Of a stretch of DNA of 64,000 nucleotides, positions 44,408 through 53,704 are shown in pieces. The stretch lies in IMG/VR virus record IMGVR_UViG_3300050821_003884, positions 16,898-80,897 of that record; one strand, 5' to 3'. This DNA is from a virus. Position numbers and translations under genes: made by a program. The notes below the pieces were generated by a model that saw nothing but the letters and a program-made list of their open reading frames with translations, made no database searches and was not told the origin of the DNA. Numbering within the stretch: the first letter of the stretch is position 1; every line of letters starts with the position of its first letter.

Positions 44408-46558
44408 ATGTACAGCGATAAAACCATCTTCCGTAATCTGGACGACTTTGCCGCCAAGGAAGGGTGGCTGCCCCAATACCACTCTTACGACGAAGTACGC
44501 GAATTCAGCGCCTACATCGACTCGCTTACCAAGATCGAATCGAACTCCAAGTCCAGCTACATTTCCGTAGTCAAGCGCATCACCGCCAAGCGGCAGAAGG
44601 ACGTGGCCCGCTGGATTGAAAACGAGCAGGTTTTGTGCGGCTTCGACAGTGGTTACTGGGAAAGAAATTACGCGTGGGTCTGTGACGAGAAGGGACAGAT
44701 ATTTAAATTCGCGAACCGCACATCGCAGGTGGTCTTCGATTCGATCATCGCCGGTTTCGATGAGCGCGAGGTGTCGATTGAGCTGCTGATCCTGAAGGCG
44801 CGGCAGGTAGGCATCTCCACCAAGACGGCGCTGAAATTTATTCACCGGCTGATGTTCATTCCCCACACGCAGGCGGTGATGGCGTCGGTGATGAAGGAAA
44901 AGTCGGAACTGATCGGACGCATCCTCGATACCGCGTACAACCGCTCGCCATGGTGGCTGGTGCCCCGGCGCATGCCCAAGCGCTCCTTCGACAACGGCTC
45001 CATTCTGTCGATCCAGTCGGGCATGCAGGCTACGGGATTGGCTCAGGGGTGGACGCCAACCTGCGTGCATGTATCCGAGCTGGCTGATGTTCCGAATCCT
45101 AAGACCACCATCGAAGAAGGCTTGTTCCGCGCCGCGCATTCATCCAAAAACCTCTTTATGGTTCTTGAAGGCACAGGCGGCGGCAATACCGGGTGGCTGG
45201 CGGATACGTGGAGAGCTTCGAAAGAAGACTGGCCCAAGGGGCTGGCCCGCCTGTGTCCGGTGTTCATCCCTTGGGCCATGTGCCCGGACATTTACCCGGA
45301 GCCGGACTGGGTGAAAAAGTTTCCCGTGCCCGAAGACTTTGCGTCGCGGATGCACGAGGTAACCCGCAAGCACGTCATCAAGTGCGAATCGTACATCCGC
45401 AACACGCCCTATCTGGCCAAGATCGCGGGCGCTGACTGGCGTATGCCGATTGAGCAGAAGTGGTTCTGGCAGTTCAACTACGATGCGGCCTGCAAGAACC
45501 ACACGCAGAAGACATGGGCCGCGCAGATGCCCGCCGACGACTACGAAGCGCTGACCGGAATTCACGACAGCGTCTTCGATCCCGAGGTGCTGGCGGAAGT
45601 CGAGGACCGCATCTACGAGGTCCATACGGATTCGAACAGGCGGGAGCGCAGGAAGCCGGTTGAGGTCTACGCCATCACCGGCCATGACGTAGATGAAATC
45701 TTTCATCCGCCGGACGAGCGCATCGACTGGACGAAGGACGTGGTGCGCGTCGAGTGGGATTCATATCGCGGCCAGCATTACGAGTGGAAGATGATTCCGC
45801 TGCTCGCGCTGGACGAGGACAGCGAACGCAACACTATGGATTATCTGCTGATCTACGAGTGGCCGAAGAATGGGCAGCGCTACTCCTGCGGGATCGACAC
45901 GGCGGACGGCTTGGGCAAGGAAGACGAAGAGCGGTCTTGCCTGTCGATTGCCAAGAACAGGTATTCCGGTGATTGCGATCAGCAGGTGGCCGAGCTGACA
46001 TCGAACCGCATCAACTCCGCGCAGATCGTCCCCTTTGCGGCCTGCATGGGGGCGCTGTACGGTCCCGCGTGCCCCGACGCCCGTGGCATGAAGTTCTGCA
46101 TCGAGCAGATTCAGGGGCCGGGAGATACCTGCCAGCACCAGTTGAAGATGATGGGCTTCTTCAACCACCACATCCCGCGCCGCTACGACTCGAAAAAGAT
46201 CAAGGACGATTCTTCCAAAAAGGAAGGCTGGTACTCCAGCACGTGGTCCGTCCCGATTCTCACCACCCGCTTTGTCGAGGCGGTCAACGGCGGCTGGTAC
46301 GAGCCGAGATCGAGATGGCTGATCGAGGAGCTGCGCACGCTGGAGCGCCACGAGACGGGCAGCAGGTCCAAGATGGAGCACCGCAGCGGTAAGTTCGACG
46401 ACCGCTTCCGGGCGGCGGCGCAGTCGTACTTCACCGCGCACGACATGGATGTGCTGACGGAGCGGGCGCAGAAGCGCTATGCCCTGCCAGCCCGCAAGGC
46501 GGTGGTTTCCCGTACAGCCTGTACGGCGAATCAGGTATCGGTAGGGAGTTGGGGATGA
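44408..46558 (+). CDS. terL: Terminase large subunit
   Basis: This 716-aa protein has an N-terminal ATPase with Walker A-like KARQVGIST (130-138), then IPHTQAVMASVMKEKSELI, Walker B-like VHVSELADVPNP and the coupling motif EGTGGGNTGW. The C-terminal nuclease part contains YSCGIDTADGLGKEDEE and later DSSKKEGWYSSTWSVP. This is the motor that drives DNA into the capsid and cuts it. ATG 44408 behind GGAGGGAA was chosen over a TTG at 44396. It is followed by coupled small and portal genes. Confidence 0.9.
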   Translation: MYSDKTIFRNLDDFAAKEGWLPQYHSYDEVREFSAYIDSLTKIESNSKSSYISVVKRITAKRQKDVARWIENEQVLCGFDSGYWERNYAWVCDEKGQIFKFANRTSQVVFDSIIAGFDEREVSIELLILKARQVGISTKTALKFIHRLMFIPHTQAVMASVMKEKSELIGRILDTAYNRSPWWLVPRRMPKRSFDNGSILSIQSGMQATGLAQGWTPTCVHVSELADVPNPKTTIEEGLFRAAHSSKNLFMVLEGTGGGNTGWLADTWRASKEDWPKGLARLCPVFIPWAMCPDIYPEPDWVKKFPVPEDFASRMHEVTRKHVIKCESYIRNTPYLAKIAGADWRMPIEQKWFWQFNYDAACKNHTQKTWAAQMPADDYEALTGIHDSVFDPEVLAEVEDRIYEVHTDSNRRERRKPVEVYAITGHDVDEIFHPPDERIDWTKDVVRVEWDSYRGQHYEWKMIPLLALDEDSERNTMDYLLIYEWPKNGQRYSCGIDTADGLGKEDEERSCLSIAKNRYSGDCDQQVAELTSNRINSAQIVPFAACMGALYGPACPDARGMKFCIEQIQGPGDTCQHQLKMMGFFNHHIPRRYDSKKIKDDSSKKEGWYSSTWSVPILTTRFVEAVNGGWYEPRSRWLIEELRTLERHETGSRSKMEHRSGKFDDRFRAAAQSYFTAHDMDVLTERAQKRYALPARKAVVSRTACTANQVSVGSWG

Positions 46559-46944
46559 ACAGGCAGCTACAGACAAAAATTATCTACTACTACAACGGCG
46601 TGACCGGCGCAATCACCATGGGACTCCCGGAGCAGTACAGCGCACCCTATGGCTGGCAGAAGATCGTCTGCCACACAGCGCATGAGGCCGAAGTATGGTC
46701 TGCGCGGATGCGGCGCTGGGAAGCCTTCAAGCAGCAGATGGAAGACGAGCAGCGGGAGCTTATCGAGGGGCCGATCCGGGATAACCTGCGCAGGCATATC
46801 CAGCATCTGGCCGCCAATGCCCGTAATAACATGAACCGCGATTTTCTACTTATGCATTTGAATAACTACGACAAGCGTCCGGACCTAACTAGGACCGAAC
46901 GGATAAGTTATCTACATGCGGAAGCCCACGAAAGCGGGCATTAG
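46555..46944 (+). CDS. Conserved small protein between terL and portal
   Basis: This 130-aa protein has KIIYYYNGVTGAITMGLPEQY, KIVCHTAHEAEVWSARMRRW and DEQRELIEGPIRDNLRRHI, then NARNNMNRDFLL and SYLHAEAHE. I recognise the pattern as a conserved phage protein always near packaging genes, function unknown. The ATG overlaps the terL stop. Confidence 0.7.
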   Translation: MNRQLQTKIIYYYNGVTGAITMGLPEQYSAPYGWQKIVCHTAHEAEVWSARMRRWEAFKQQMEDEQRELIEGPIRDNLRRHIQHLAANARNNMNRDFLLMHLNNYDKRPDLTRTERISYLHAEAHESGH

Positions 46945-47042
46945 TAAAAATTAAATTGCATGCGGACGGATGTCGTTGTAGGTTAGGCAAAGTTACCCCG
47001 TTTGTGGGAGCGGGTTCCGGGAGAGAAACTGGAAACGCCTGA

Positions 47043-49151
47043 GTGCCGGTTCTCGTCGATAGCGTTCAGCAGGCCGTCACGTCCACGGGGCGCACCTCGT
47101 GGGCTGCCCCGAAATTTGAATCGCACCCCAGCGTTATTTTCAATTGGGTAGAAGAGCAGATTCAGGAAGGCGAAGGCTTTCTTGAAGGCCAGCAATGCTA
47201 CCGGGACTTCTCCGCCAACCTGCGGGTCTTCAACGCCGTCTTCAAAGACACCGCCAAATCCAAGCTGGTCACCAACGAGCTTAAATACGATATCCGTAAG
47301 TTCTGCGAGACGCTGGCGCAGGTAAGAGAGATCGCCGGATACGGCTCCGACCATCCCGGATTTAAAAAGATGGCGGACATGCTGACGAAAGTCAGCAAGG
47401 CTATCTACCACGAGTCGGACTTCCCCTTTCAAATCCTCAAGGTTCTCCAATATGCCAGCGTGATGGGCATCGGCTACCTGTGGCCCAAGGTACGCGCCGA
47501 CGAGTACGGCTACGGGGAAAGAAAGATGGAGTTCGACGCGCTGGGGATGCTCGACGTGGTTCCGGTACAGGTGCCGCCGCGCAGCAACAACGTTCAGGAC
47601 GCCTACGCGGTTACCGTCTACGACTACATGCCCCTTGCCGAGGCATTTGCAAGGTTCCCCCTGTTTCAGGGCGACATTCAGCCCGTCGGCCCGCGCAATT
47701 TCTCGACGCGCATGCAGGCCCGCCGCATCGACTTCGCCGAGCGCAACCGCTATGGAATGCAGGGCCGGAGCTTCGGCGACCTCTACGCGGAAATCCGTTA
47801 TACCTTCGTGCGTGATGTACGCATCAACTCCACCGGCTTGGAGCTGCCCATGGGAGACATGGGGACCACTTGGTTCTACAAGGTTCCCTATGTCGGCCAG
47901 CAGATCGTGGGCGGCGTAAGTGATGGCAAGCCGATCATGCGCTATGCCACGCCGGAAGACTGCCGCGTCTATCCCAACCTGCGCTGCATTATTACTTCGA
48001 CGGGCATGGGAAAGCCCATGTACGACGGCCCCGCCTTCGACTGGGATTCGAAGATACCGATAATCCAGTACACCGTGGACGACTGGGCGTGGGAGCCGCT
48101 GGGACGGTCGCTGGTGGGCGATGTCGCTTCGATTGAAACCACCACGCGCAAGATCGAGCGCAAGATGGACGCGGTTATTACCGTTACGCTGAATCCGCCG
48201 CTGGGCTACAACCACACGGAAACCGGCGGTCCCAAGATCGAGCACTTCGACATCTTCGAAGAGGATGTTCGTCTGGGCGTGGACGGCAAGCCGCGAGATA
48301 CGCTGCAATCGGTATTACCCGAAAGCGTGCAGGTAACCAGCGAGCATTTTAATTTCCTGAAATACCTGAAGGAATGCAAGCAGACGCAGCTTGGACTACA
48401 GGACTTGGGCAACCTTCAGAACATGAAGATGAACATCGCCAATGACACCGCAGACAAGATGCTGGAGTCGATTGGTCCCATCGCCAAGGGCATCGCGGCC
48501 AGAATCGAAAAGAGTAACAAGGCTATTGGCTACAGGATGAAATTTTTAATTCTGCAATGGTTCAACGTGCGCCGGATCATGGAGTACGTGGGGCCGGACA
48601 GCGTCGCCCCGGAAACCTTCGACTACAACCCCGACGAGCTGGTCCCCAGCCACATGCCGGACGAAATGGTGAAGGGTAATTTCCCTAGTCTGGGATCGGT
48701 GTATTCGCAACTGGACCGGGCACGGTGGTTTGCCCGCAATATCCGGCTGGTTTCCGTGCCCAGCACGCTGCTGAAGATTACCCAGATGCAGCGCCAGTTG
48801 ACGATGCTGCAACTGAAGCGCGGCGGCGCTCCGCTCTCGTGGCTTACCGTCTTCCGCAACATGGACATTACGAACCCGGAAAAAGAGATTGAGGACAGCT
48901 TCAAGGAAGACGCCAAGCTACAGGAGATGAAGATACTGGCGCAGCTCGAAATCATGAGCAAGCTGAAGCAGATGGGTATCGATCCGCAGGCCCTGATGGG
49001 CGGTGGTGAAGGTGGCGGGGGCGGCGGTAAAGGCGGTGGCGGTGGCGGTGGCGGTAAAGGCGGCAGGCCGTCCAGCGGGCAGAAAGCGCCACGCTTGGGC
49101 ACCAAGGGTGGAGCCGGGGGCGAACCACGCACAACGGTGAAGGAATCATAA
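47043..49151 (+). CDS. Portal protein
   Basis: This 702-aa protein, immediately downstream of terL and its partner gene, has the features of a portal. It has a helical wing region (VRIAL-like stretches near SGFPFQILKVLQYASVMGIGY), a long beta/alpha core and a C-terminal coiled region (DSFKEDAKLQEMKILAQLEIM). A Gly-rich tail (GGGEGGGGGGKGG) and a basic end follow. It forms the ring at the capsid vertex through which DNA passes. GTG start; the ribosome site is weak. Confidence 0.8.
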   Translation: MPVLVDSVQQAVTSTGRTSWAAPKFESHPSVIFNWVEEQIQEGEGFLEGQQCYRDFSANLRVFNAVFKDTAKSKLVTNELKYDIRKFCETLAQVREIAGYGSDHPGFKKMADMLTKVSKAIYHESDFPFQILKVLQYASVMGIGYLWPKVRADEYGYGERKMEFDALGMLDVVPVQVPPRSNNVQDAYAVTVYDYMPLAEAFARFPLFQGDIQPVGPRNFSTRMQARRIDFAERNRYGMQGRSFGDLYAEIRYTFVRDVRINSTGLELPMGDMGTTWFYKVPYVGQQIVGGVSDGKPIMRYATPEDCRVYPNLRCIITSTGMGKPMYDGPAFDWDSKIPIIQYTVDDWAWEPLGRSLVGDVASIETTTRKIERKMDAVITVTLNPPLGYNHTETGGPKIEHFDIFEEDVRLGVDGKPRDTLQSVLPESVQVTSEHFNFLKYLKECKQTQLGLQDLGNLQNMKMNIANDTADKMLESIGPIAKGIAARIEKSNKAIGYRMKFLILQWFNVRRIMEYVGPDSVAPETFDYNPDELVPSHMPDEMVKGNFPSLGSVYSQLDRARWFARNIRLVSVPSTLLKITQMQRQLTMLQLKRGGAPLSWLTVFRNMDITNPEKEIEDSFKEDAKLQEMKILAQLEIMSKLKQMGIDPQALMGGGEGGGGGGKGGGGGGGGKGGRPSSGQKAPRLGTKGGAGGEPRTTVKES

Positions 49152-49179
49152 GTAATTTTTTATTTCCGGGAGAACTGAG

Positions 49180-49434
49180 ATGGCGATAAAGATCATGGCG
49201 CAGAGGGACTTTCTGGTAACTGAAGTCAGCATTGAGCTGCCCTGCGACCTTGCTGAACTCGAATTTCTGCTGAAAACGTCGCGAGGCACGGGCAGGATCG
49301 TCGCCATGTATCAGAAGGGCGGCACGATGGGCGTCAACATCGAACAGAAAACTAAAATTCGCGACAACGTCGCCGACAGAGTGCGGGCATTGGTGGGCGT
49401 GGAAAGCACGGAGATCAATGGACACGAGGAGTAA
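49180..49434 (+). CDS. Small hypothetical protein, 84 aa
   Basis: MAIKIMAQRDFLVTEVSIELP is followed by LEFLLKTSRGTGRIVAMYQKGG. It is an alpha/beta protein behind GGGAGAACTGAG. Similar short proteins with 'GRIVAMYQKGG' sit near portal genes in other phages in my recollection. Its function is unknown. Confidence 0.6.
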   Translation: MAIKIMAQRDFLVTEVSIELPCDLAELEFLLKTSRGTGRIVAMYQKGGTMGVNIEQKTKIRDNVADRVRALVGVESTEINGHEE

Positions 49435-49520
49435 GTGGGATAACATGCGCCTATCTTCCATACTTTTGATTTCTAATTACGCGCACCCGAGGCAAAGTCA
49501 AGATTCTGCGAAATAAAATC

Positions 49521-49549
49521 TTGACGGCAGGGAATAGTTAGGCATAGTT
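49521..49549 (+). promoter_or_regulatory. Candidate late promoter P2 (capsid block)
   Basis: TTGACG, 17 nt, ATAGTT, then GAGATACAG 20 nt later and the hairpin at 49609. It matches the arrangement before terL base for base at the key positions. Confidence 0.55.
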
Positions 49550-49608
49550 TCGTAGGCAAGATTCATTTGAGATACAGACTCCCCGGTAATGTGCTGGGAT
49601 TAAGTCAT

Positions 49609-49641
49609 GGCTCTGGCAAAACGCTAGGGCCATTTTTATTT
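49609..49641 (+). terminator. Intrinsic terminator before capsid block
   Basis: GGCTCTGGC-aaaac-GCTAGGGCC (nine pairs with two G-U) followed by ATTTTTATTT. It keeps the sequence CATGGCTCTGGC of the terL terminator. Confidence 0.7.
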
Positions 49642-49673
49642 GACCTAGCACAACCACTCAAAAGGAGTCTGTC

Positions 49674-49775
49674 ATGGCAAAACGTCGGAAGCATTCCGCT
49701 GCTGTAGCCCACATCAAGAAGTCCCGCAAGCACCGTGGCCGCAAGGGTGGCCGTAAGAGCGCCATCAAGGCGTAG
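49674..49775 (+). CDS. Tiny basic protein, 33 aa
   Basis: MAKRRKHSAAVAHIKKSRKH is followed by RGRKGGRKSAIKA. More than one third Lys/Arg. AAAGGAG lies ahead of the ATG. It is probably a DNA- or RNA-binding or capsid-packaged peptide; similar basic mini-proteins are at 59994 and 60157. Confidence 0.65.
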   Translation: MAKRRKHSAAVAHIKKSRKHRGRKGGRKSAIKA

Positions 49776-49817
49776 TTGTAGCCCCGCACCGCCGAGTAAC
49801 AAAGCTGGAGAGTGCAG

Positions 49818-50132
49818 ATGGCTACACCCCCAATGCCGCAACCCGATCCGGGACAGGGAGCCGCACCGCCGAATGGTGGAGGCTCCCCTCCCCCTGCGCC
49901 AGATCAAGGCGGACAGCAGCCTCCCGATCAGGGTGGGCAGCCATCTCAGGCTCCCGCCAATCCCATTCAAATCCTCCTCGCCAAGTGGTCCAAAGTCGCC
50001 GAACAGATGAGTCAGGCTGATCCGCGTCTGGCAGCGGGCGCAAATAAAGTGCGCGAGGGCATCCGGGATATGCAGCAGGCCATGATTACACCGCAGCAAC
50101 CGACACCGCTGGGACAACAGCCCCAGTACTAA
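49818..50132 (+). CDS. Pro/Gln-rich protein with helical C-terminus, 104 aa
   Basis: A low-complexity start (MPQPDPGQGAAPPNGGG and PPPAPDQGGQQPPDQGG) precedes IQILLAKWSKVAEQMSQADP, then GANKVREGIRDMQQAM. It is probably a minor head or scaffold-associated protein, judged from its position before the scaffold gene. Confidence 0.6.
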   Translation: MATPPMPQPDPGQGAAPPNGGGSPPPAPDQGGQQPPDQGGQPSQAPANPIQILLAKWSKVAEQMSQADPRLAAGANKVREGIRDMQQAMITPQQPTPLGQQPQY

Positions 50133-50167
50133 CCACAACTGTGAATTTCCGGGAGAAATAAAACCTT

Positions 50168-51115
50168 ATGCCAACCGTAGAAGAAGTTTTGAGACAAAGC
50201 GGATTTACCGATGAGCAGATTGCTGGCCTCGACAAGCGGGCTATCACCGCTTTCAGTGGCGTGCTGAGCGCAGCGGACAGGGAACGGCTGGAAGCCAAGG
50301 CCGCGCAGGATGCAGCGGAGCTGGCGCAGCGCAGCAATGTCGATTTCTACGAAAACAGGATCGCGCCTTCGCTAACGCAGTGGGAAGAGGAGAAGCAGCG
50401 CATCGAGAACGAGAAGGCAACGCTGGCGGCACAGGCCGCCTTCTATAAAACGCAGGCTGAGGAAGCCAAGAAGTCAGGCTTTATCGCCGCCGATGCCCCC
50501 AACTTTGTCCCTCCCCCCAATCCCAATCCCGGCGTCCAGCCCCGCGACGGCCAAGGCCGCTACGTAGCGGGCGCTCCCGGCGGCACACCCGGTTCCCCGC
50601 AGTACTTCGACGTGAATAAAGTCTACGAAACCGCTGGCACGGCGGCAGTCCTGATCTCTGACATCGACTGGAAGCACCGCCAGCTCTACGGGGGCAAGCC
50701 CCTGCCGATTTCGCCGACCGAACTGATCCGACAGGCCGACGCCGTCAAGCTCGATCCCATGACCTACGCCTCCCGCACATTTAATTTCGCCGGTCGCGAA
50801 GAGCAGATGAAGGCGGAAGAAGAGAAAGCGCGGAACGAGAAGATCGCCGCCGAGGCCGTAGCCCCGTACGAGGCGAAGCTGAAGGAAGCCGACGAGCAGC
50901 GCAAGAAGGACTTGGCGGAAAACGACAGGAAATGGGCAGAGCGCGTCGGCTCAAATCCCGATGTCCGCATGCCCCAAACGAATCCGCGAATGACAGATAT
51001 TGCTCAGGCGGTTCGCGCAGATGCAAAGCTCGATCCGCTGAATATGAACGATCAGCAGCGCAGGGCGATGACCTCGCAGATGATTCGCAAGGACATTGAA
51101 GGAAACGCGGCCTAA
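50168..51115 (+). CDS. Scaffold-like capsid assembly protein
   Basis: This 315-aa charged protein is mostly coiled coil. The stretches include FYENRIAPSLTQWEEEKQRI, EKATLAAQAAFYKTQAEEAKK and MKAEEEKARNEKIAAEAVAP. A Pro/Gly-rich linker with RDGQGRYVAGAPGG lies between them. It lies directly before the major capsid gene, the usual scaffold position. The end (MTDIAQAVRADAKLDPLN) may bind the capsid protein. Confidence 0.7.
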   Translation: MPTVEEVLRQSGFTDEQIAGLDKRAITAFSGVLSAADRERLEAKAAQDAAELAQRSNVDFYENRIAPSLTQWEEEKQRIENEKATLAAQAAFYKTQAEEAKKSGFIAADAPNFVPPPNPNPGVQPRDGQGRYVAGAPGGTPGSPQYFDVNKVYETAGTAAVLISDIDWKHRQLYGGKPLPISPTELIRQADAVKLDPMTYASRTFNFAGREEQMKAEEEKARNEKIAAEAVAPYEAKLKEADEQRKKDLAENDRKWAERVGSNPDVRMPQTNPRMTDIAQAVRADAKLDPLNMNDQQRRAMTSQMIRKDIEGNAA

Positions 51116-51164
51116 CTGCGGCGGGTAAAAGTTTCGAAGTTATTGACGATAGGAGATATCCATC

Positions 51165-52403
51165 ATGCCGACCGATCCGCTTTATAACGAGATAGACGCG
51201 TCGAATTTAGAGTCTGTCCGCCGTAACGTGGTTTTTAATAACCTGTTCGTCGGCACCCCATTTCAGGCCAAACTGCGCCGCGCTGGCGTGTGGGATGAAT
51301 TCCTCGGCGGCGCGGGCATGATGGAAGGCATCCTGTACGGTCGCACGCAGGGCGCGGCTGTCAATCCGGGCCAGACCATCACGGTTACCCGGCAGCAGAT
51401 CAACACCGGAATTAAATTTCTGCCCAAGGCGTATGCCACTTGGTATCCGCTCGACGACTGGGAAATGGATGACGGTTCCGGCACGGGTGGAGTGATCAAC
51501 TCCGGCCCGTCGAAGATCGTGGACGAGTACCAGCTCTACATGGAGAACCTTGTTCTCACCATGAACACCATGCAGGAGATGGACTCCTTCCGTCATGGGC
51601 AGCCCGCGTCGGCGACGGTGGGTGACAACCGGGTCAAGACGATCAATGGTCTGGACGAGGCGCTGAACAACGGCATCGATCCGTCGATCTACGGAAACAT
51701 CTACAAGTCCTATGGGGGCCAGCAGCGCAATGGCAACGTCGGCGTCGCGCTGAACTCCACTCCGATTTATTGCGGCACTCCGTCTGGCGGCACAGGTCAG
51801 ATCGACTTCGCCGTACTCATGCAGTTGTGGTCGCAGTGCAAAGTGACTGGCGGCTCTCCCTCACTGGGCATCACCAATGTCTTTGGCTTTAAGGCTGTAG
51901 CTATTGCACTCGATGCCCAGCGTCGCGATATTTCGAATACGCGGCACGACATCAAGTGGGACGGGCTGAACTTCAACGGCGTGGATATCTACGCCGATCC
52001 TCTGGCTCCTTCGGCGCAGGCGCAGAACTACATTGCTCTGGGCGCGGCGGTAGGCGGCGGACAAGGCAATGCCAGCTTGGTCGATGGCGTGGGTTCGAGC
52101 ACTACGACTCTGCCTTTCGCGACTCCGCAGTTTGTCGGCCCCACCGGGGCACCGGTTGCGTTTTCGCCGACTGGATCGGGGCTGCCGTCCAACGCGACCA
52201 TTCAGCCGGGTGAGGTCATTTACTTCCTTGAGCCGGAGTCATTCAAGATCAGGCCGACGAACAAGAAGGGCTGGAACTTCGGGCTGCGCCGTGCGCCGAT
52301 GCCGAACAACGTGAGCGTCGATGCGCTGTTCATGAGACTGGGGATCAACCTGTACAACACCCAGCCGAGGCACAACTGCTACGCCTTCTCATTTGCTGCA
52401 TAA
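51165..52403 (+). CDS. Major capsid protein
   Basis: This 412-aa protein follows the scaffold gene with a strong ribosome site (AGGAGATATCC). The N-terminus LESVRRNVVFNNLFVGTPFQ precedes WDEFLGGAGMMEGILYGRTQGAAV and a long beta/alpha body with GVDIYADPLAP. The position, length and composition fit an HK97-fold coat protein, though the fold cannot be proved by eye. It forms the shell of the head. Confidence 0.8.
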   Translation: MPTDPLYNEIDASNLESVRRNVVFNNLFVGTPFQAKLRRAGVWDEFLGGAGMMEGILYGRTQGAAVNPGQTITVTRQQINTGIKFLPKAYATWYPLDDWEMDDGSGTGGVINSGPSKIVDEYQLYMENLVLTMNTMQEMDSFRHGQPASATVGDNRVKTINGLDEALNNGIDPSIYGNIYKSYGGQQRNGNVGVALNSTPIYCGTPSGGTGQIDFAVLMQLWSQCKVTGGSPSLGITNVFGFKAVAIALDAQRRDISNTRHDIKWDGLNFNGVDIYADPLAPSAQAQNYIALGAAVGGGQGNASLVDGVGSSTTTLPFATPQFVGPTGAPVAFSPTGSGLPSNATIQPGEVIYFLEPESFKIRPTNKKGWNFGLRRAPMPNNVSVDALFMRLGINLYNTQPRHNCYAFSFAA

Positions 52404-52452
52404 CAAAGAATTTCAGGCGCTGGTGTAAGGGAACGTTTAAGGAGAGACTCAA

Positions 52453-53280
52453 ATGCCGAGACAGCAAATACTTCCCACTTGGTTCGCGTGGAACAACGCC
52501 AACTTTACAAGCGCGTCTGGAATTACAGACTCGCGGACGGGGCAAGAGTTTCCTGTCGGCGGATTAAATCTGGGCGATTACTTTGAGGTGACGGAGAAGG
52601 AAGCGAACTCCGCTTCCGCGCTGACCGTCGGCCTGCTCCATCACGGCCAGTACCGTCTGGTGCATGTCGATTCCGGCGCAACCCCTGCGAACGTGAAGAC
52701 CGGCACCGTCGGCTACATCCGTGCAGGCATGTTCATGCAGGGCGTGGTCATCACCCTTCCCGGTACAGGCGGCACTCCCGGCACCTATAACATCGCAGCT
52801 ACTCCCGGTTCGGGCGGTGGCGCGGGCGCGGTGATTCAGGTTGTCGTCAACGCGGCAGGCGTGGTTATCTCGGCAGTTCCGCTGGCGGGCGGCAACAACT
52901 ACGTTACCCCGCCGCTGTTCTCGCTGGCTGTCACCGGCGGCACCGGAACGGTTGCGGCGCAACTGAATTCCACGCCGAATGAAGTGACCAGCTACGATCA
53001 GGCCGTCACCACGAAGACTCTGGTGCGTCCGGTGGTGTTCCTGAATTCGATCACTCCCGGCAACTACGGATTTATTCAGGAGCTGGGTCTGGCGACGCTG
53101 CTGTCGAATGGCGCGATTACCGCGAACAACTGGGTGAATTCCGCCGCCAACGGACTTTCGGTGGATGGCGGAGCCGCAGGACCGACCACGGCCACGATAG
53201 GCCAGTCCGTCGACGCGGCCAGCGCGGCGGGTCAGATGTTCAAGGCTTACCTGACGCAGTGCCCTGAAGTTCAGGACTAA
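52453..53280 (+). CDS. Probable capsid decoration or head protein
   Basis: This 275-aa Gly/Ala/Thr-rich, beta-rich protein has a repeat-like central part (TLPGTGGTPGTYNIAATPGSG, then GGNNYVTPPLFSLAVTGGTGT). It comes right after the coat gene. The GxGGxPGTY... motif recurs in 54282-55520 (SPGSGQTPGTYPTLITDGAGAGGG). It is probably displayed on the head or neck. Confidence 0.6.
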   Translation: MPRQQILPTWFAWNNANFTSASGITDSRTGQEFPVGGLNLGDYFEVTEKEANSASALTVGLLHHGQYRLVHVDSGATPANVKTGTVGYIRAGMFMQGVVITLPGTGGTPGTYNIAATPGSGGGAGAVIQVVVNAAGVVISAVPLAGGNNYVTPPLFSLAVTGGTGTVAAQLNSTPNEVTSYDQAVTTKTLVRPVVFLNSITPGNYGFIQELGLATLLSNGAITANNWVNSAANGLSVDGGAAGPTTATIGQSVDAASAAGQMFKAYLTQCPEVQD

Positions 53281-53290
53281 GGAGCGGACG

Positions 53291-53617
53291 ATGCAACTTA
53301 CATTGCTCAAAGGCTACCCGGACTTCGTCGGCAAGCGGGCCACGTTTGTCGGCTACGGAAACGGGCCAGCCGTCTACAACCAAGCGACCGGCGACATCGT
53401 TACGCTTCCGCTGCCGAACTACTACATCGACTCGCTGCAAAGCGGCATAAACAGCGTGAGCGGCCAGTTCTTTGTCAGAGCGCAGCCCGTTGGCGTGGGT
53501 CCACGGCAGAAGTGGGCGTTGTTCTGGTACACGGCAGCAGGCGCTTCGGTGGCGAATAACGCCACCACTCTGGCGGTGGAACAAATACAGATCGGTGGAC
53601 TCTGCGGCCAGTACTAA
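53291..53617 (+). CDS. Small head/tail structural-type protein, 108 aa
   Basis: MQLTLLKGYPDFVGKRATFVG opens a beta-rich protein ending VEQIQIGGLCGQY. It is a likely minor structural protein from its place in the operon. GGAGCGGAC precedes the ATG. Confidence 0.55.
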   Translation: MQLTLLKGYPDFVGKRATFVGYGNGPAVYNQATGDIVTLPLPNYYIDSLQSGINSVSGQFFVRAQPVGVGPRQKWALFWYTAAGASVANNATTLAVEQIQIGGLCGQY

Positions 53618-53662
53618 AAGGCTGCGAACGGAAGTCTCAACCCTCCCGGAATGAGACACAGA

Positions 53663-53704
53663 CAACAGAGGCTCTTGTGGGTTATGCCACATGGGCCTCT
53701 GTTG
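53663..53704 (+). terminator. Long hairpin, possible terminator
   Basis: CAACAGAGGC pairs with GCCTCTGTTG and the inner TTGTGG with CCACAT. There is no U-run, and it follows GAGACACAG as the late cassettes do. The 3' end of the opposite-strand HNH gene is encoded by it. Confidence 0.5.

Larger units (their letters stand above)
49435..49673 (+). other. Intergenic late control region
   Basis: It contains TCAAGATT/AATCTTGA hairpin arms around 49498-49522, the candidate promoter at 49521-49549, GAGATACAG at 49569 and the terminator at 49609. No other gene is visible. Confidence 0.5.

Noticed and set aside
46983-48308. Long - strand frame under the portal gene
   Set aside because: Antisense shadow; the portal frame has the operon context and ordered composition.
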